DNA of 38,370 nucleotides from Alphaproteobacteria bacterium. GTDB taxonomy: Bacteria; Pseudomonadota; Alphaproteobacteria; SHVR01. Below the pieces are notes generated by a model. That model was not told the DNA's origin and ran no database searches. It saw only the letters and a list, made by a program, of their open reading frames with translations. The position numbers were made by a program, and so were the translations under genes. The number at the start of each line of letters is the position of its first letter. Positions within the stretch are counted from its first letter, which is position 1. The DNA lies in the NCBI GenBank assembly GCA_009694185.1, contig SHVR01000025.1, forward strand, positions 1-38,370. The letters are read 5' to 3'. Shown here one piece after another: positions 10,095 through 18,262 of the stretch.

Positions 10095-10451
10095 ATGGCT
10101 CGAATGGTTCCGATCAGCGTGATCGAGCCCCCGGAGTTTCTGTCCGCCACCCGCAAACTGATAACCGACGAGGAACGGGCGCGGCTGGTGGATTGCCTCG
10201 CCTACAACCCGATGGCTGGCGACCTCGTTCCAGGAACGGGTGGCGTCAGGAAGCTCAGATGGGGCTTGACGGGTCGAGGCAAGCGGGGCGGCCAGCGCGT
10301 GGTCTACTTTCACCACGACGCCGGCATGCCGCTCTTCGCGCTCACGGCCTACGCCAAGAACGAACGCCCCGATTTGAGCCAGCAGGATCGCCATGACTTC
10401 CGGCGGCTCACGGCGCTGCTGGTCGCAACATTCAAGCGGAGAAGACCATGA
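10095..10451 (+). CDS. higB: RelE/HigB-type toxin of a type II toxin-antitoxin pair
   Basis: This 118-residue protein resembles the HigB-2 / Gp49-like branch of RelE-ParE toxins, which cut mRNA at the ribosome. Recognisable parts are an early SVIEPPEF strand, ERARLVDCLAYNPMAGDLVPGTGGVRKLRW (the GdvipGtGGlRKlRw hallmark), KRGGQRVVYF and the C-terminal LTAYAKNERPDLS. The toxin gene comes first, as in higBA systems, and its stop overlaps the antitoxin start by 4 bp. The start could also be ATG 10104. All expected segments are present, so it is probably functional. Confidence 0.85.
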   Translation: MARMVPISVIEPPEFLSATRKLITDEERARLVDCLAYNPMAGDLVPGTGGVRKLRWGLTGRGKRGGQRVVYFHHDAGMPLFALTAYAKNERPDLSQQDRHDFRRLTALLVATFKRRRP

Positions 10452-10744
10452 GCAAGGTTGGCGACAGTATCCGGCGCGGCCTCAAAGAGGCGGTCGCCTA
10501 TGCCAAGGGCGAGACGGACGAGAGCACCTATGGCGTTCATGTCCCCAAACGGATCCACGTGAAGGCGATCCGCACGAACCTCGGCATGACGCAAGACGAG
10601 TTCGCCGGCCGGTTCGGCTTCAGCGTCAACACGCTGCGTCATTGGGAACAGGGTTCGCGCCAGCCCGAGGGGCCGACACGGGCCTATCTTCGGGTCATCG
10701 AGCGCGCGCCCAAGGCCGTCCAGAAAGCCTTGCGGGCCGTTTAA
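10448..10744 (+). CDS. higA: HigA/NadS-type helix-turn-helix antitoxin
   Basis: This 98-residue protein has an Xre-type HTH in its second half: VKAIRTNLGMTQDEFAGRFG then SVNTLRHWEQGSRQPEGPTRA. The first half holds a KEAVAYAKGE segment, which is characteristic of antitoxins paired with HigB-2/RelE-like toxins and probably covers the toxin. It should neutralise the upstream gene product and repress the pair. Its stop codon overlaps the stop of the convergent oxygenase gene by 4 bp. Confidence 0.87.
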   Translation: MSKVGDSIRRGLKEAVAYAKGETDESTYGVHVPKRIHVKAIRTNLGMTQDEFAGRFGFSVNTLRHWEQGSRQPEGPTRAYLRVIERAPKAVQKALRAV

Positions 10745-11787
10745 TCGGCGGCCTCTTTAGGAGCGCCACCCGGCTGGTGGAAATAATTGGCGCGGTAGAA
10801 TTCGAGTACCAGGTCGCGATAGACGGCGGGCGGGTGTTTGGCCGGATTAGCCGCCGAGACGCAGGACGGCAGGCAGGTCAGCGTGCGGTCCGGGTTGGGG
10901 CTGTGGAAATAGGCGATCGAATAGCGGTGGTCGTCGCCCTCGACGATCACCGCGTGGGGCGTCGAGAGGAAGCGGTCGTTCGACCAGCGGCGCATGATGT
11001 TGCCGAGATTACAGATGAAGGTGCCTTCAATGAGCGGCGGATGCACCCATTCGCCCGACGGCAGGCGGATGCCGAGGCCCGGCACGCCGGTGCGCGCCAG
11101 GATGGTGAGGAAGCTGTTGTCGGTGTGGGGCGCCGTGCCGAACTCGTTCTCGCCCTTGCCCGTCGGCGGATAGTGCAGCAGGCGGAGATTGGCGTGGGTT
11201 TCGCCGGCGAAATACTCGGCGAAGGCGTCGGCCGGCATGTCGAGCGCCGTCGCGAAGGCCGGCAACATGCGTTGCCCCAGATCGTGCAGCGCCTGGAAAT
11301 AAGCCATGACATCGCTGCGAAAGCTGGGGTCGCAGAAACCGGCGAGGCCCTCGGGCCACTGGTTCATGCCGCGCAGGGGTACCGCCGCCTTCGCCTCGGG
11401 ATGCTCCGGCCCGCGATCGTGGCTGACGAAATAGGAGTCGTTCTGGTTGGGCTTGGTCGCCCGGTGCACGGTGGAGTGCCGCTGCATGCTGGCGTTCATC
11501 GGCATATAGCCGATATTGTTGAGGTTGAGCTTGAGTTCAAGCTTCGCCTCCAGCGGCAGCGCGTGGAAGCGCTTCGAGGCGGCGAATGCCCGGTCTACGA
11601 GTGCCTGGGGCACGCCATGACCCGAAATGTAGAAGAAGCCCACCCGCTCGCAGGCGCGCCGCAACTGGTCCGCCAAGCGGCCCAGCGCGCCCGCCTCGCC
11701 CCGAAAACAGGGCCCGAAATCGAGCACCGGGATTTCCGCCACCGCCGCTTGCATATCGACGGGGGCGTGCTCGGCGAATAGTGTCAT
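10741..11787 (-). CDS. Isopenicillin N synthase-like Fe(II)/2-oxoglutarate dioxygenase
   Basis: This 348-residue non-haem iron oxygenase begins with the DIOX_N domain (IPVLDFGPC, then RACERVGFFYISGHGVP). The 2OG-FeII core carries His221 and Asp223 (APHTDNS), the distal His278 (STPHAVI) and the RxS motif binding 2-oxoglutarate (R288, S290 in HRYS). All ligands are present, so it should be active. I chose the ATG at 11787: the longer frame upstream reads into low-quality sequence antisense to the peptidase gene. It is divergent from the M28 peptidase with 134 bp between. The substrate is unknown; relatives hydroxylate small molecules or form ethylene. Confidence 0.9.
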   Translation of the reverse strand: MTLFAEHAPVDMQAAVAEIPVLDFGPCFRGEAGALGRLADQLRRACERVGFFYISGHGVPQALVDRAFAASKRFHALPLEAKLELKLNLNNIGYMPMNASMQRHSTVHRATKPNQNDSYFVSHDRGPEHPEAKAAVPLRGMNQWPEGLAGFCDPSFRSDVMAYFQALHDLGQRMLPAFATALDMPADAFAEYFAGETHANLRLLHYPPTGKGENEFGTAPHTDNSFLTILARTGVPGLGIRLPSGEWVHPPLIEGTFICNLGNIMRRWSNDRFLSTPHAVIVEGDDHRYSIAYFHSPNPDRTLTCLPSCVSAANPAKHPPAVYRDLVLEFYRANYFHQPGGAPKEAAD

Positions 11788-11820
11788 GGCAACCCTCTGC
11801 TTGCTTGGCGACCCACGGCC

Positions 11821-11848
11821 AACATAGCACGGAGCCCGGCGATTTGAA
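11821..11848 (-). promoter_or_regulatory. Possible promoter of the dioxygenase gene
   Basis: On the minus strand TTCAAA (11848-11843) and TATGTT (11826-11821) are 16 bp apart, a fair sigma-70 type match 34 bp upstream of the ATG at 11787. It sits inside the 134-bp divergent region shared with the peptidase gene. Confidence 0.3.
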
Positions 11849-11921
11849 CTGCCTCGCCAACCGGCCAAGCTTCGGTCTATGCTCCCATCCCAACGCCCAA
11901 GACTGGAAAGAACGCCTTCCC

Positions 11922-13688
11922 ATGCCCGAGGAAAGTGTCCTCCGCGACCTCTCCGCCGACAATGTCCGGCGCCATGTCGAGCATATCGTGCGCGAAATCC
12001 CGACCCGCCTCGCGGGCTCCGACAACGCGCGCCGGATGGCCGAATACAGCTGCGACGCCTTGCGTCAGGCGGGTGCGGCGGCGGAGATGCACACGCTGCC
12101 GGGCCTGGTGAGCTTCCCCGACGTCGCCGAATGCCGCCTGCTGACACCGATGGAAACGGCGATCCAGGCGAACACCCTCGGCCACAGTCTGGCGACGCTG
12201 GCCGATGGCATCTCAGGCGAGCTGGTCTATGTCGGCTCCGGCGCCTTCGGCGACTATCAGGGCAAGGACGTCACCGGCAAAATCATCCTAACCGAACTCT
12301 CCTATTCGCCGGCCCGCCACGAGAAGCAGCGCATCGCCGGCCTCAAGGGCGCCATCGGCGCCGTCATGATGAATTGGGGCCACGCCGAGAACAGCGCCGT
12401 GCCGTTCGGCTCGGTCAAGCCAGTCTGGGGCAACCCGACACCCGAGACCTATAAGAACGAGATGCCGACCATCGCCTGCATCGGCATCGCGCGCACGGCC
12501 GGCCTCCGGCTCAAGGAACTCTGCATCAGCGGCCGACAGCCGCGCATCTGGTTTCGCACCCATGTGGAAAATGGCTGGCGGCCGGTGCAGATCACGGTCG
12601 GCGAGGTCAAGGCGCCCAAGGGCGACGATTTCGTCCTCGTGGGCGGGCATCAGGATTCCTGGTTCGGCGAGGCGGCGACCGACAACGCGGCGGGCAACGC
12701 CTGCGCCATCGAGCTCGCTCGCGTCTTCCAGATGCACCGCCAGGAGCTGCGCCGCGGCCTCGTTTTCGGCTTCTGGACGGGCCATGAGACCGGCACCATG
12801 ATCGGCTCATCCTGGTTCGTCGACCGCAACTGGGACCGGCTCCGGCGCCATTTGGTCGCCTATCTGCAGATCGACCAGCCGGCCTGCGCCGGCACGACGC
12901 GCTGGAGTGCCGCCTCCAATGGCGAACTCCGCCGTTTCCACCAGGCGGTCGAGCGCCGCGTCCTCGGCAACCGGGCGAGTGTGTGGCACCGGGCGGCAAA
13001 GAGCGGCGATTCCTCCTTCTTCGGCTTGGGTGCCCCCATGATGCATGCCGAGGGTGGCTTTACCGACGAGGAGTTGGCGGCGAGCGCGCTCGCGACCCTC
13101 GGCTGGTGGCATCATTCGATCGAGAACCGGCTCGACAAGCTGGATTGGGCCTGGATGGCGGACCATCTCAGGGTCTATGGCGCCTATCTCTGGCAGCTCG
13201 CGACCGATCCGGTGCTGCCTTTCGAGTTCGTGGGCGTCGCCGACCAGTTCATCGAGCGGCTCGTGGCGCTGCTGCCGGCGGGCCGCGCCATCGGCCTTGA
13301 GGGCGCCCTCGGCCGGGCGCGCGAGTTTCGGGAGGCGGCCAGCCGCCTCGACAATGCGGTCACGAGTTGGCGCGAACGCTATCGCACCCAGCCGGACGCC
13401 GACGAGACGGCCGCCAAACGGCTCAACGAATGCATGAAGCGCCTCTCGCGCCTGCTGGTGCCGATGCAAAGCACGGTCAAGGGCACCTATGGACAGGACC
13501 CCTATGGGCTCACCGCTCAGACCACCATGATCCCGTGCCTCTATGACGTGCCCGGGCTCGCCGATCTAGCCGACGGCGAAGCGCGCTGGATGCTGGAAAC
13601 CCAGCTCGTGCGCGAGCGCAATCGTGTCGCCGACGCGTTGGGTGATGCCTGTGGCGTGATCGACGACACCTTGCGGCAAGTCGGATAA
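11922..13688 (+). CDS. M28 family metallopeptidase with PA domain
   Basis: This 588-residue aminopeptidase-like protein has a protease-associated domain (about 98-210, with DVTGKIILTE). The zinc-peptidase core has His243 and Asp245 (GGHQDSW), bridging Asp254 (ATDNAAG), Glu289 and Asp318 (LQIDQP), and a C-terminal WWHHS in the position of the last His ligand. In most M28 enzymes Glu-Glu stands where this protein has His288-Glu289 (WTGHETG): the zinc ligand is kept but the usual catalytic Glu is a His. No signal peptide is visible, so it is probably cytosolic. The start is ATG 11922; upstream frame extensions are antisense to the oxygenase. It is followed after 38 bp by the peptide importer, suggesting that it hydrolyses imported peptides or amides. 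Confidence 0.87.
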   Translation: MPEESVLRDLSADNVRRHVEHIVREIPTRLAGSDNARRMAEYSCDALRQAGAAAEMHTLPGLVSFPDVAECRLLTPMETAIQANTLGHSLATLADGISGELVYVGSGAFGDYQGKDVTGKIILTELSYSPARHEKQRIAGLKGAIGAVMMNWGHAENSAVPFGSVKPVWGNPTPETYKNEMPTIACIGIARTAGLRLKELCISGRQPRIWFRTHVENGWRPVQITVGEVKAPKGDDFVLVGGHQDSWFGEAATDNAAGNACAIELARVFQMHRQELRRGLVFGFWTGHETGTMIGSSWFVDRNWDRLRRHLVAYLQIDQPACAGTTRWSAASNGELRRFHQAVERRVLGNRASVWHRAAKSGDSSFFGLGAPMMHAEGGFTDEELAASALATLGWWHHSIENRLDKLDWAWMADHLRVYGAYLWQLATDPVLPFEFVGVADQFIERLVALLPAGRAIGLEGALGRAREFREAASRLDNAVTSWRERYRTQPDADETAAKRLNECMKRLSRLLVPMQSTVKGTYGQDPYGLTAQTTMIPCLYDVPGLADLADGEARWMLETQLVRERNRVADALGDACGVIDDTLRQVG

Positions 13689-13726
13689 TCAAGCGTACTA
13701 ATAATTCGAAACCGGAGGAGGCGGAT

Positions 13727-15316
13727 ATGCGGTCAAGTCGGACATTATGGATTGCCGGCGCTGGGGCGGCGGCACTCGCGGCACTCATCGGCGCCGGCGG
13801 CCCGGCCAAGGCGGCGGGCACCCTCGTCTGGGGCGATCAGTTGCCGGCCGCACTCGACCCGCACACGGTCTATGACGTGCCGATGCAGTTCGTCCTCCTC
13901 AACGCCTATGACGCGCTCTACCAGTATATTGGCAATCCACCGATCATCGAGCCCAGGCTGGCACTCCGCCACACCGTCACACCCGACGGCATCACCTGGG
14001 ATTACAAACTGCGCCCGGGCGTCAAGTTCCACGACGGCAGCGAGTTGACCGCCGACGACGTGATTTACAGCTTCAAGCGGCTCTTGGCCCTGAACAAGGG
14101 TCCGGCCGCCGCCTTCAAGCCCGTCCTCAAGCCCGAAAACGTGACCGCGCCCGATAAATACTCCGTGCGTTTCGTCCTCAACGAGCCCTATGCGCCCTTC
14201 CACGCCGCGGTGCCGCTGGTTGCCATCGTCAATCCGCGCGCGATTGCCCCGCATGTGAAGGGCGATGACTGGGGCTCGGAATGGCTCTCATCCAACGGCG
14301 CGGGCTCGGGCGCCTACCGCATCGAGCCAGCCAACTATCGCCGCAACGAATCCCTCGACATGGTGCGCTTCAACGATCATTTCCTCGGCTGGGGGCATAA
14401 TCCCAATCCCGTCGACAGCATCAAGTCGCGCCCGACGCTCGAGACCTCGACGCGCATCCTGGCCCTCCTCAAGGGCGATATTCACGCCACCGACAGCTAT
14501 TTGCCCACTGACCAGGTGGAGCGGGTGCAGAAGTCGAAGGGCGTGCGCGTGGCGCAAGACGAGTCGATGCGGGTCTTCATCATCCGCATCAATAATGCCA
14601 AGCCGCCGTTCGACAATGTGCATGCCCGGCGCTGTCTCAGCCACGCCTTCAACTATGACGGCTTCATCGGCGACATCCTGAAGAACTACGCCGAACGCAA
14701 CGCCGGCCCGATCCCGAAGAATTTGTGGGGGGCGCCCGCCGACCTCAAAGGCTATGACTTCGACCTCGCCAAGGCCAAGGCCGAGTGCGACAAGGCGCGG
14801 GCGGCCGGTGCCCCCATGGACCGCGAGATCGAAATCCACACCCAGAGCCAGTACGATCAGACCATCCAGGCGGCCCAGCTCTTCCAGAGCGATCTGAAGC
14901 GCATCGGCCTCAACGTCAAGATCGTACCCAGCCTCTGGCCCACCTTGACGGCATCGACCGTGAAGAAAGAGACGACCCCCGACATGTGGATTCACTGGGT
15001 CAGCACATATTTCGTCGACCCGGAGAACTGGATCGGCCAGATGTATGACAGCCAGTTCCACGGCACCTGGAAGGCGTCGGCCTGGTACAAGAACGACCAG
15101 GTGGACAAGCTGTTGCGAACGGCGCGTGGCGAGCCCGACCAGGCCAAGCGCAAGACGCTCTACGAAGCGGCATCGCGCATCGTGGTCGACGAGGCGGCGG
15201 ACATCTGGGTCTACAATACGGTGCAGCTCCGTGGCCTCTCCGACAAGGTGAAGGGCTATGCCTTCAGCCCCGTCGGCTCCGGCGGCGAAATCCGCACCGT
15301 GAGCCTGTCGAACTGA
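13727..15316 (+). CDS. Peptide ABC transporter substrate-binding protein (SBP_bac_5), operon 1
   Basis: This 529-residue periplasmic protein has a Sec signal peptide (1-29, KAA before the mature start). The family-5 fold is shown by LVWGDQLPAALDPHTVYD at the mature N-terminus, KLRPGVKFHDGSELTADDVIYSFKRL, and the C-terminal hinge region. It should bind a di- or oligopeptide or similar and deliver it to the permeases encoded next. A strong GGAGGAGG lies 5 nt before the ATG. The gap to the peptidase gene is 38 bp. Downstream a 13-bp perfect hairpin separates it from the permease genes, which should favour excess binding protein. Confidence 0.92.
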   Translation: MRSSRTLWIAGAGAAALAALIGAGGPAKAAGTLVWGDQLPAALDPHTVYDVPMQFVLLNAYDALYQYIGNPPIIEPRLALRHTVTPDGITWDYKLRPGVKFHDGSELTADDVIYSFKRLLALNKGPAAAFKPVLKPENVTAPDKYSVRFVLNEPYAPFHAAVPLVAIVNPRAIAPHVKGDDWGSEWLSSNGAGSGAYRIEPANYRRNESLDMVRFNDHFLGWGHNPNPVDSIKSRPTLETSTRILALLKGDIHATDSYLPTDQVERVQKSKGVRVAQDESMRVFIIRINNAKPPFDNVHARRCLSHAFNYDGFIGDILKNYAERNAGPIPKNLWGAPADLKGYDFDLAKAKAECDKARAAGAPMDREIEIHTQSQYDQTIQAAQLFQSDLKRIGLNVKIVPSLWPTLTASTVKKETTPDMWIHWVSTYFVDPENWIGQMYDSQFHGTWKASAWYKNDQVDKLLRTARGEPDQAKRKTLYEAASRIVVDEAADIWVYNTVQLRGLSDKVKGYAFSPVGSGGEIRTVSLSN

Positions 15317-15340
15317 GCGGGGCGCCCGGTATCGTTGGGC

Positions 15341-15379
15341 CGGGTACTCGTGTCGTGCGAAGAGAAACACGAGTACCCG
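15341..15379 (+). promoter_or_regulatory. Hairpin between binding-protein and permease genes
   Basis: CGGGTACTCGTGT (15341-15353) and ACACGAGTACCCG (15367-15379) form a perfect 13-bp stem with a 13-nt loop. It ends 4 nt before the permease ATG (15384), so it covers the place where a ribosome binding site should be; no T-tract follows. The likely effect is to protect the binding-protein mRNA from 3' decay and to lower permease translation, as is common in ABC importer operons. Confidence 0.7.
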
Positions 15380-15383
15380 CGCC

Positions 15384-16394
15384 ATGCTGAGATTTTTCGT
15401 GCGCCGCATCCTGCTAGTGGTCCCGACGCTGGCCGGGCTGCTGTTGCTCACCTTCCTCCTGGTCAGGGTCGTGCCCAACGATCCCTCGGCCGCGCTTGCC
15501 GGCGAGAACGCGACCCTGGCCCAGATCGAGGAAATTCGTCGCCAATACGGCTTCGACCGGCCGCTCTGGCAGCAGTTCTTCATCTATGTGGGACAGGTGG
15601 CGGCGTTCGACTTCGGTAAAAGCATCTACACCAACGCGCCCGTCGCCCAGGACATCAAGCAGCGCCTGCCGGCCACATTGGAACTCACCTTCATCGCCCT
15701 AGCACTCGGCGCCGGCCTCGGCATCCCGCTCGGCGTGCTCGCCGCCATCTCCCATAACCGGTTCGCCGATTATGCGATCCGTGTCCTCACCGTGGGTGGC
15801 CTCGCGGTCGCCTCCTTCTGGTTCGCGATCATGTTGCAGTTCCTTTTTGCCATGGAACTCGACCTCCTGCCGTTGCGCGGCCGGCTCGCCGTTGCGACGG
15901 ACCTGCCGCCGTTGGTTACCGGCTTCCACCTGATCGACAGCTTGCTCGCGGGTCGCCTCGACATCTTCGCCGACACACTCCGCCATCTGGCGCTCCCCGC
16001 CTTCACGCTCTCGATCGGCGCGATCGCCACCATCACCCGGTTCACCCGGAGCGGTGTGCTCGAGACACTGCAACGGGATTTCGTCATCTACGAGACGGCG
16101 GTGGGCTATCCACGCCCGGTGCTGATCGGCGTCTATGTGCTGCGCAATTCGGTCGTCGCGGCCATTACCCAGATCGGGCTGCTGTTTGGGGCACTCATCG
16201 GCGGCGCCGTGGTGGTGGAGTCGATTTTCGATTGGCCCGGGATCGGCACCTATGCGGTGCGTGGCATCCTCAGTGCCGATTTCAAGGCCGTTCTGGCGGT
16301 CACGCTCTTGGTTGGCATCATCTATGCCATGGTCAACATCCTGGTCGACCTGGTGCATGCGCTCGTCGACCCGCGCGTGGCGGAACAGCTCTGA
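15384..16394 (+). CDS. Peptide ABC transporter permease, DppB type, operon 1
   Basis: This 336-residue inner-membrane protein starts with the typical LRFFVRRILLVVPTLAGLLLLTFLLVR helix and has about six membrane segments. The cytoplasmic coupling loop that docks the ATPase lies near FVIYETAVGYPRPVLIGVYVLRN; it is a variant of the usual EAA motif. The C-terminus (LVDLVHALVDPRV) is standard. No clear ribosome binding site precedes the ATG, where the hairpin ends. Its stop overlaps the next start (TGATG). Confidence 0.92.
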   Translation: MLRFFVRRILLVVPTLAGLLLLTFLLVRVVPNDPSAALAGENATLAQIEEIRRQYGFDRPLWQQFFIYVGQVAAFDFGKSIYTNAPVAQDIKQRLPATLELTFIALALGAGLGIPLGVLAAISHNRFADYAIRVLTVGGLAVASFWFAIMLQFLFAMELDLLPLRGRLAVATDLPPLVTGFHLIDSLLAGRLDIFADTLRHLALPAFTLSIGAIATITRFTRSGVLETLQRDFVIYETAVGYPRPVLIGVYVLRNSVVAAITQIGLLFGALIGGAVVVESIFDWPGIGTYAVRGILSADFKAVLAVTLLVGIIYAMVNILVDLVHALVDPRVAEQL

Positions 16395-17233
16395 TGCTGC
16401 TGCTCAGAAAATTCTCCAAGGACCTACCGGCGGTCTTGGGCCTGGCGATCGTGGTTCTGGTGCTGGTGGCGGCCTTGCTGGCGCCGCACCTTGCACCCTA
16501 TCCGCTCGATGCCTATGAAAGCCATCTGACACGGCGCCTGAAGCCGCCGAGCGCGGAATATCCCTTCGGCACCGACAATATCGGCCGCGACATTTTCTCG
16601 CGCGTGATCCTGGGCACCCGCTCGGCCCTGATCGTCTCGCTCTCGGTGGTCTCGGGCGCCATGGCCATCGGCGTGACACTTGGCCTCGTTGCCGGCTTCT
16701 ATGGTCGCTGGGCGGGTGAGGCGATCATGCGGGTGACCGACGTGTTCCTGGCCGTGCCCCAGCTCATTCTGGCATTGGCGCTGGCGCAACTGTTCTCGCC
16801 CAGCCTGGAGAGCGCCATGCTGGCGCTAACCCTCACTTATTGGCCGTTCTTCGCGCGCATCGTCTATGCCGAGACCAGGCGACTCAAGGCGTCGCTGTTC
16901 GTCGATGCCCTGCAATGCATCGGCGCCAGCGCGCCGCGTATCGTCTTCGCCCACATCCTGCCCAATGCCGCCTCGCCCATCATCGTGCGCCTGACCATCG
17001 GCATGGGCTTCACCATCCTGACCGCCGCCGTGTTGGGATTTCTCGGCATGGGGGCGCCGCCGCCCAGCCCCGATTGGGGCCTCGCCATCGCCGAGAGCCG
17101 CCAGCATCTGCCGGATACCTGGTGGTTCGCGACTTTTCCGGGGCTGGCGATTTTTCTCACGGTGCTGGGCTTCAACCTGTTGGGTGACGGGCTGCGCGAT
17201 ATCGTCGATCCTCGCCTGCGCCGCTCGCGCTGA
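16394..17233 (+). CDS. Peptide ABC transporter permease, DppC type, operon 1
   Basis: This 279-residue inner-membrane permease is paired with the DppB-type protein. It has an N-terminal membrane helix, the periplasmic segment with YPFGTDNIGRDIFSRVI, four to five further helices, and the coupling loop (DALQCIGASAPRIVFAHILPN). The C-terminal GDGLRDIVDPRLRR is diagnostic. The start overlaps the previous stop by one base (TGATG), indicating translational coupling; upstream in-frame extensions would lie inside dppB. Confidence 0.92.
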   Translation: MLLLRKFSKDLPAVLGLAIVVLVLVAALLAPHLAPYPLDAYESHLTRRLKPPSAEYPFGTDNIGRDIFSRVILGTRSALIVSLSVVSGAMAIGVTLGLVAGFYGRWAGEAIMRVTDVFLAVPQLILALALAQLFSPSLESAMLALTLTYWPFFARIVYAETRRLKASLFVDALQCIGASAPRIVFAHILPNAASPIIVRLTIGMGFTILTAAVLGFLGMGAPPPSPDWGLAIAESRQHLPDTWWFATFPGLAIFLTVLGFNLLGDGLRDIVDPRLRRSR

Positions 17234-17236
17234 ACC

Positions 17237-18262
17237 ATGGCGGCGGACCCGACCAACGCCCGGCCACCGCTTCTGAGCGTTGCCAATTTGCGGGTCTCGA
17301 TCGCGAGCGACGAGGGCCTGGCCCAAGTGCTCGACGGCGTGTCGCTCGACGTTGCCGAAGGGCGCATTGTCGGCGTGGTCGGCGAATCGGGCTGCGGCAA
17401 GTCGACCCTGGTGCGGGCAGTCCTTGGTATCTTGCCGAGGGGTGCCCGCACCGAGTCGGGCTCCATCCATTTCGCCGGCGAAGACCTGCTGACGCTCGAC
17501 GAGCGCGCCATGACCCGGCGCATTAGGGGCCGCGCCATCGGCTTCATTCCGCAAGACCCTTATCTCGCGCTCAATCCGGTGTTCCGGGTGGGGACCCAAT
17601 TGCTGGAGATCATGCGCTGGCATGGCGACGGCAGCGAGGACGGGGCTGGCCCGTTCAACCGGGCGCGGCGGGCGCGCCACCGCCTCTGGCTGATCCAGAT
17701 ACTCAAGGCCGTGCAGCTTCCAGACCCCGAACAGGCGCTTGACCGCTATCCGCATCAGTTCAGCGGCGGCCAGCGTCAGCGCTTGCTGATCGCGGGGGCA
17801 CTCGCCTGCCGGCCGCGACTGGTCATCGCCGACGAGCCGACCACCGCGCTCGATGTCACGACCCAGCTCGAAATCCTGAAACTCCTGAAACGTCTCGTGG
17901 CCGAGTTCGGCGTTTCCATGCTGTTCGTGACCCACGATGTGGGCGTCGTGGCACAACTCTGCGATGAGGTTGCCGTGATGTATGCGGGCCAATCGGTCGA
18001 ATGGGGCGGGACCGGCGAATTGCTGGCGCGCCCGCGCCATCCCTATACCGTGAGCCTGCTCGCCTGCCATCCCGACCGAGCCGACGGCCTGGTGGGGATA
18101 GCGGGCCAAGTTCCCTCGGCGCTGGCACCACCCACGGGCTGCCGCTTCCACCCGCGCTGCGGCAAGGCGATGGCCGCGTGCGCCGGGACCAAGCCGGAGA
18201 CCACGCCAAGCGGCGACCGCCACACCGTTGCCTGCATGCTCTATGGCGTGCCCGATGCCTGA
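17237..18262 (+). CDS. Peptide ABC transporter ATPase, DppD type, operon 1
   Basis: This 341-residue ATPase energises the importer. Walker A is GESGCGKST (49-57), the signature is FSGGQRQR, Walker B is [12 protein letters not shown] and the switch is THDVG. The C-terminal oligopeptide-transporter domain contains GCRFHPRCGKAMAAC, where the Cys residues of relatives ligate an iron-sulfur cluster. The start is 3 bp after the previous stop. All five Tyr codons are TAT, like the native genes here and unlike operon 2. Confidence 0.93.
   Translation: MAADPTNARPPLLSVANLRVSIASDEGLAQVLDGVSLDVAEGRIVGVVGESGCGKSTLVRAVLGILPRGARTESGSIHFAGEDLLTLDERAMTRRIRGRAIGFIPQDPYLALNPVFRVGTQLLEIMRWHGDGSEDGAGPFNRARRARHRLWLIQILKAVQLPDPEQALDRYPHQFSGGQRQRLLIAGALACRPRLVIADEPTTALDVTTQLEILKLLKRLVAEFGVSMLFVTHDVGVVAQLCDEVAVMYAGQSVEWGGTGELLARPRHPYTVSLLACHPDRADGLVGIAGQVPSALAPPTGCRFHPRCGKAMAACAGTKPETTPSGDRHTVACMLYGVPDA

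Noticed and set aside
10086-10098. CCATG-cgt-CATGG palindrome as a firm HigA operator
   Set aside because: Only 5-bp arms, one of which is the start codon context; too likely by chance to list as an operator of its own.
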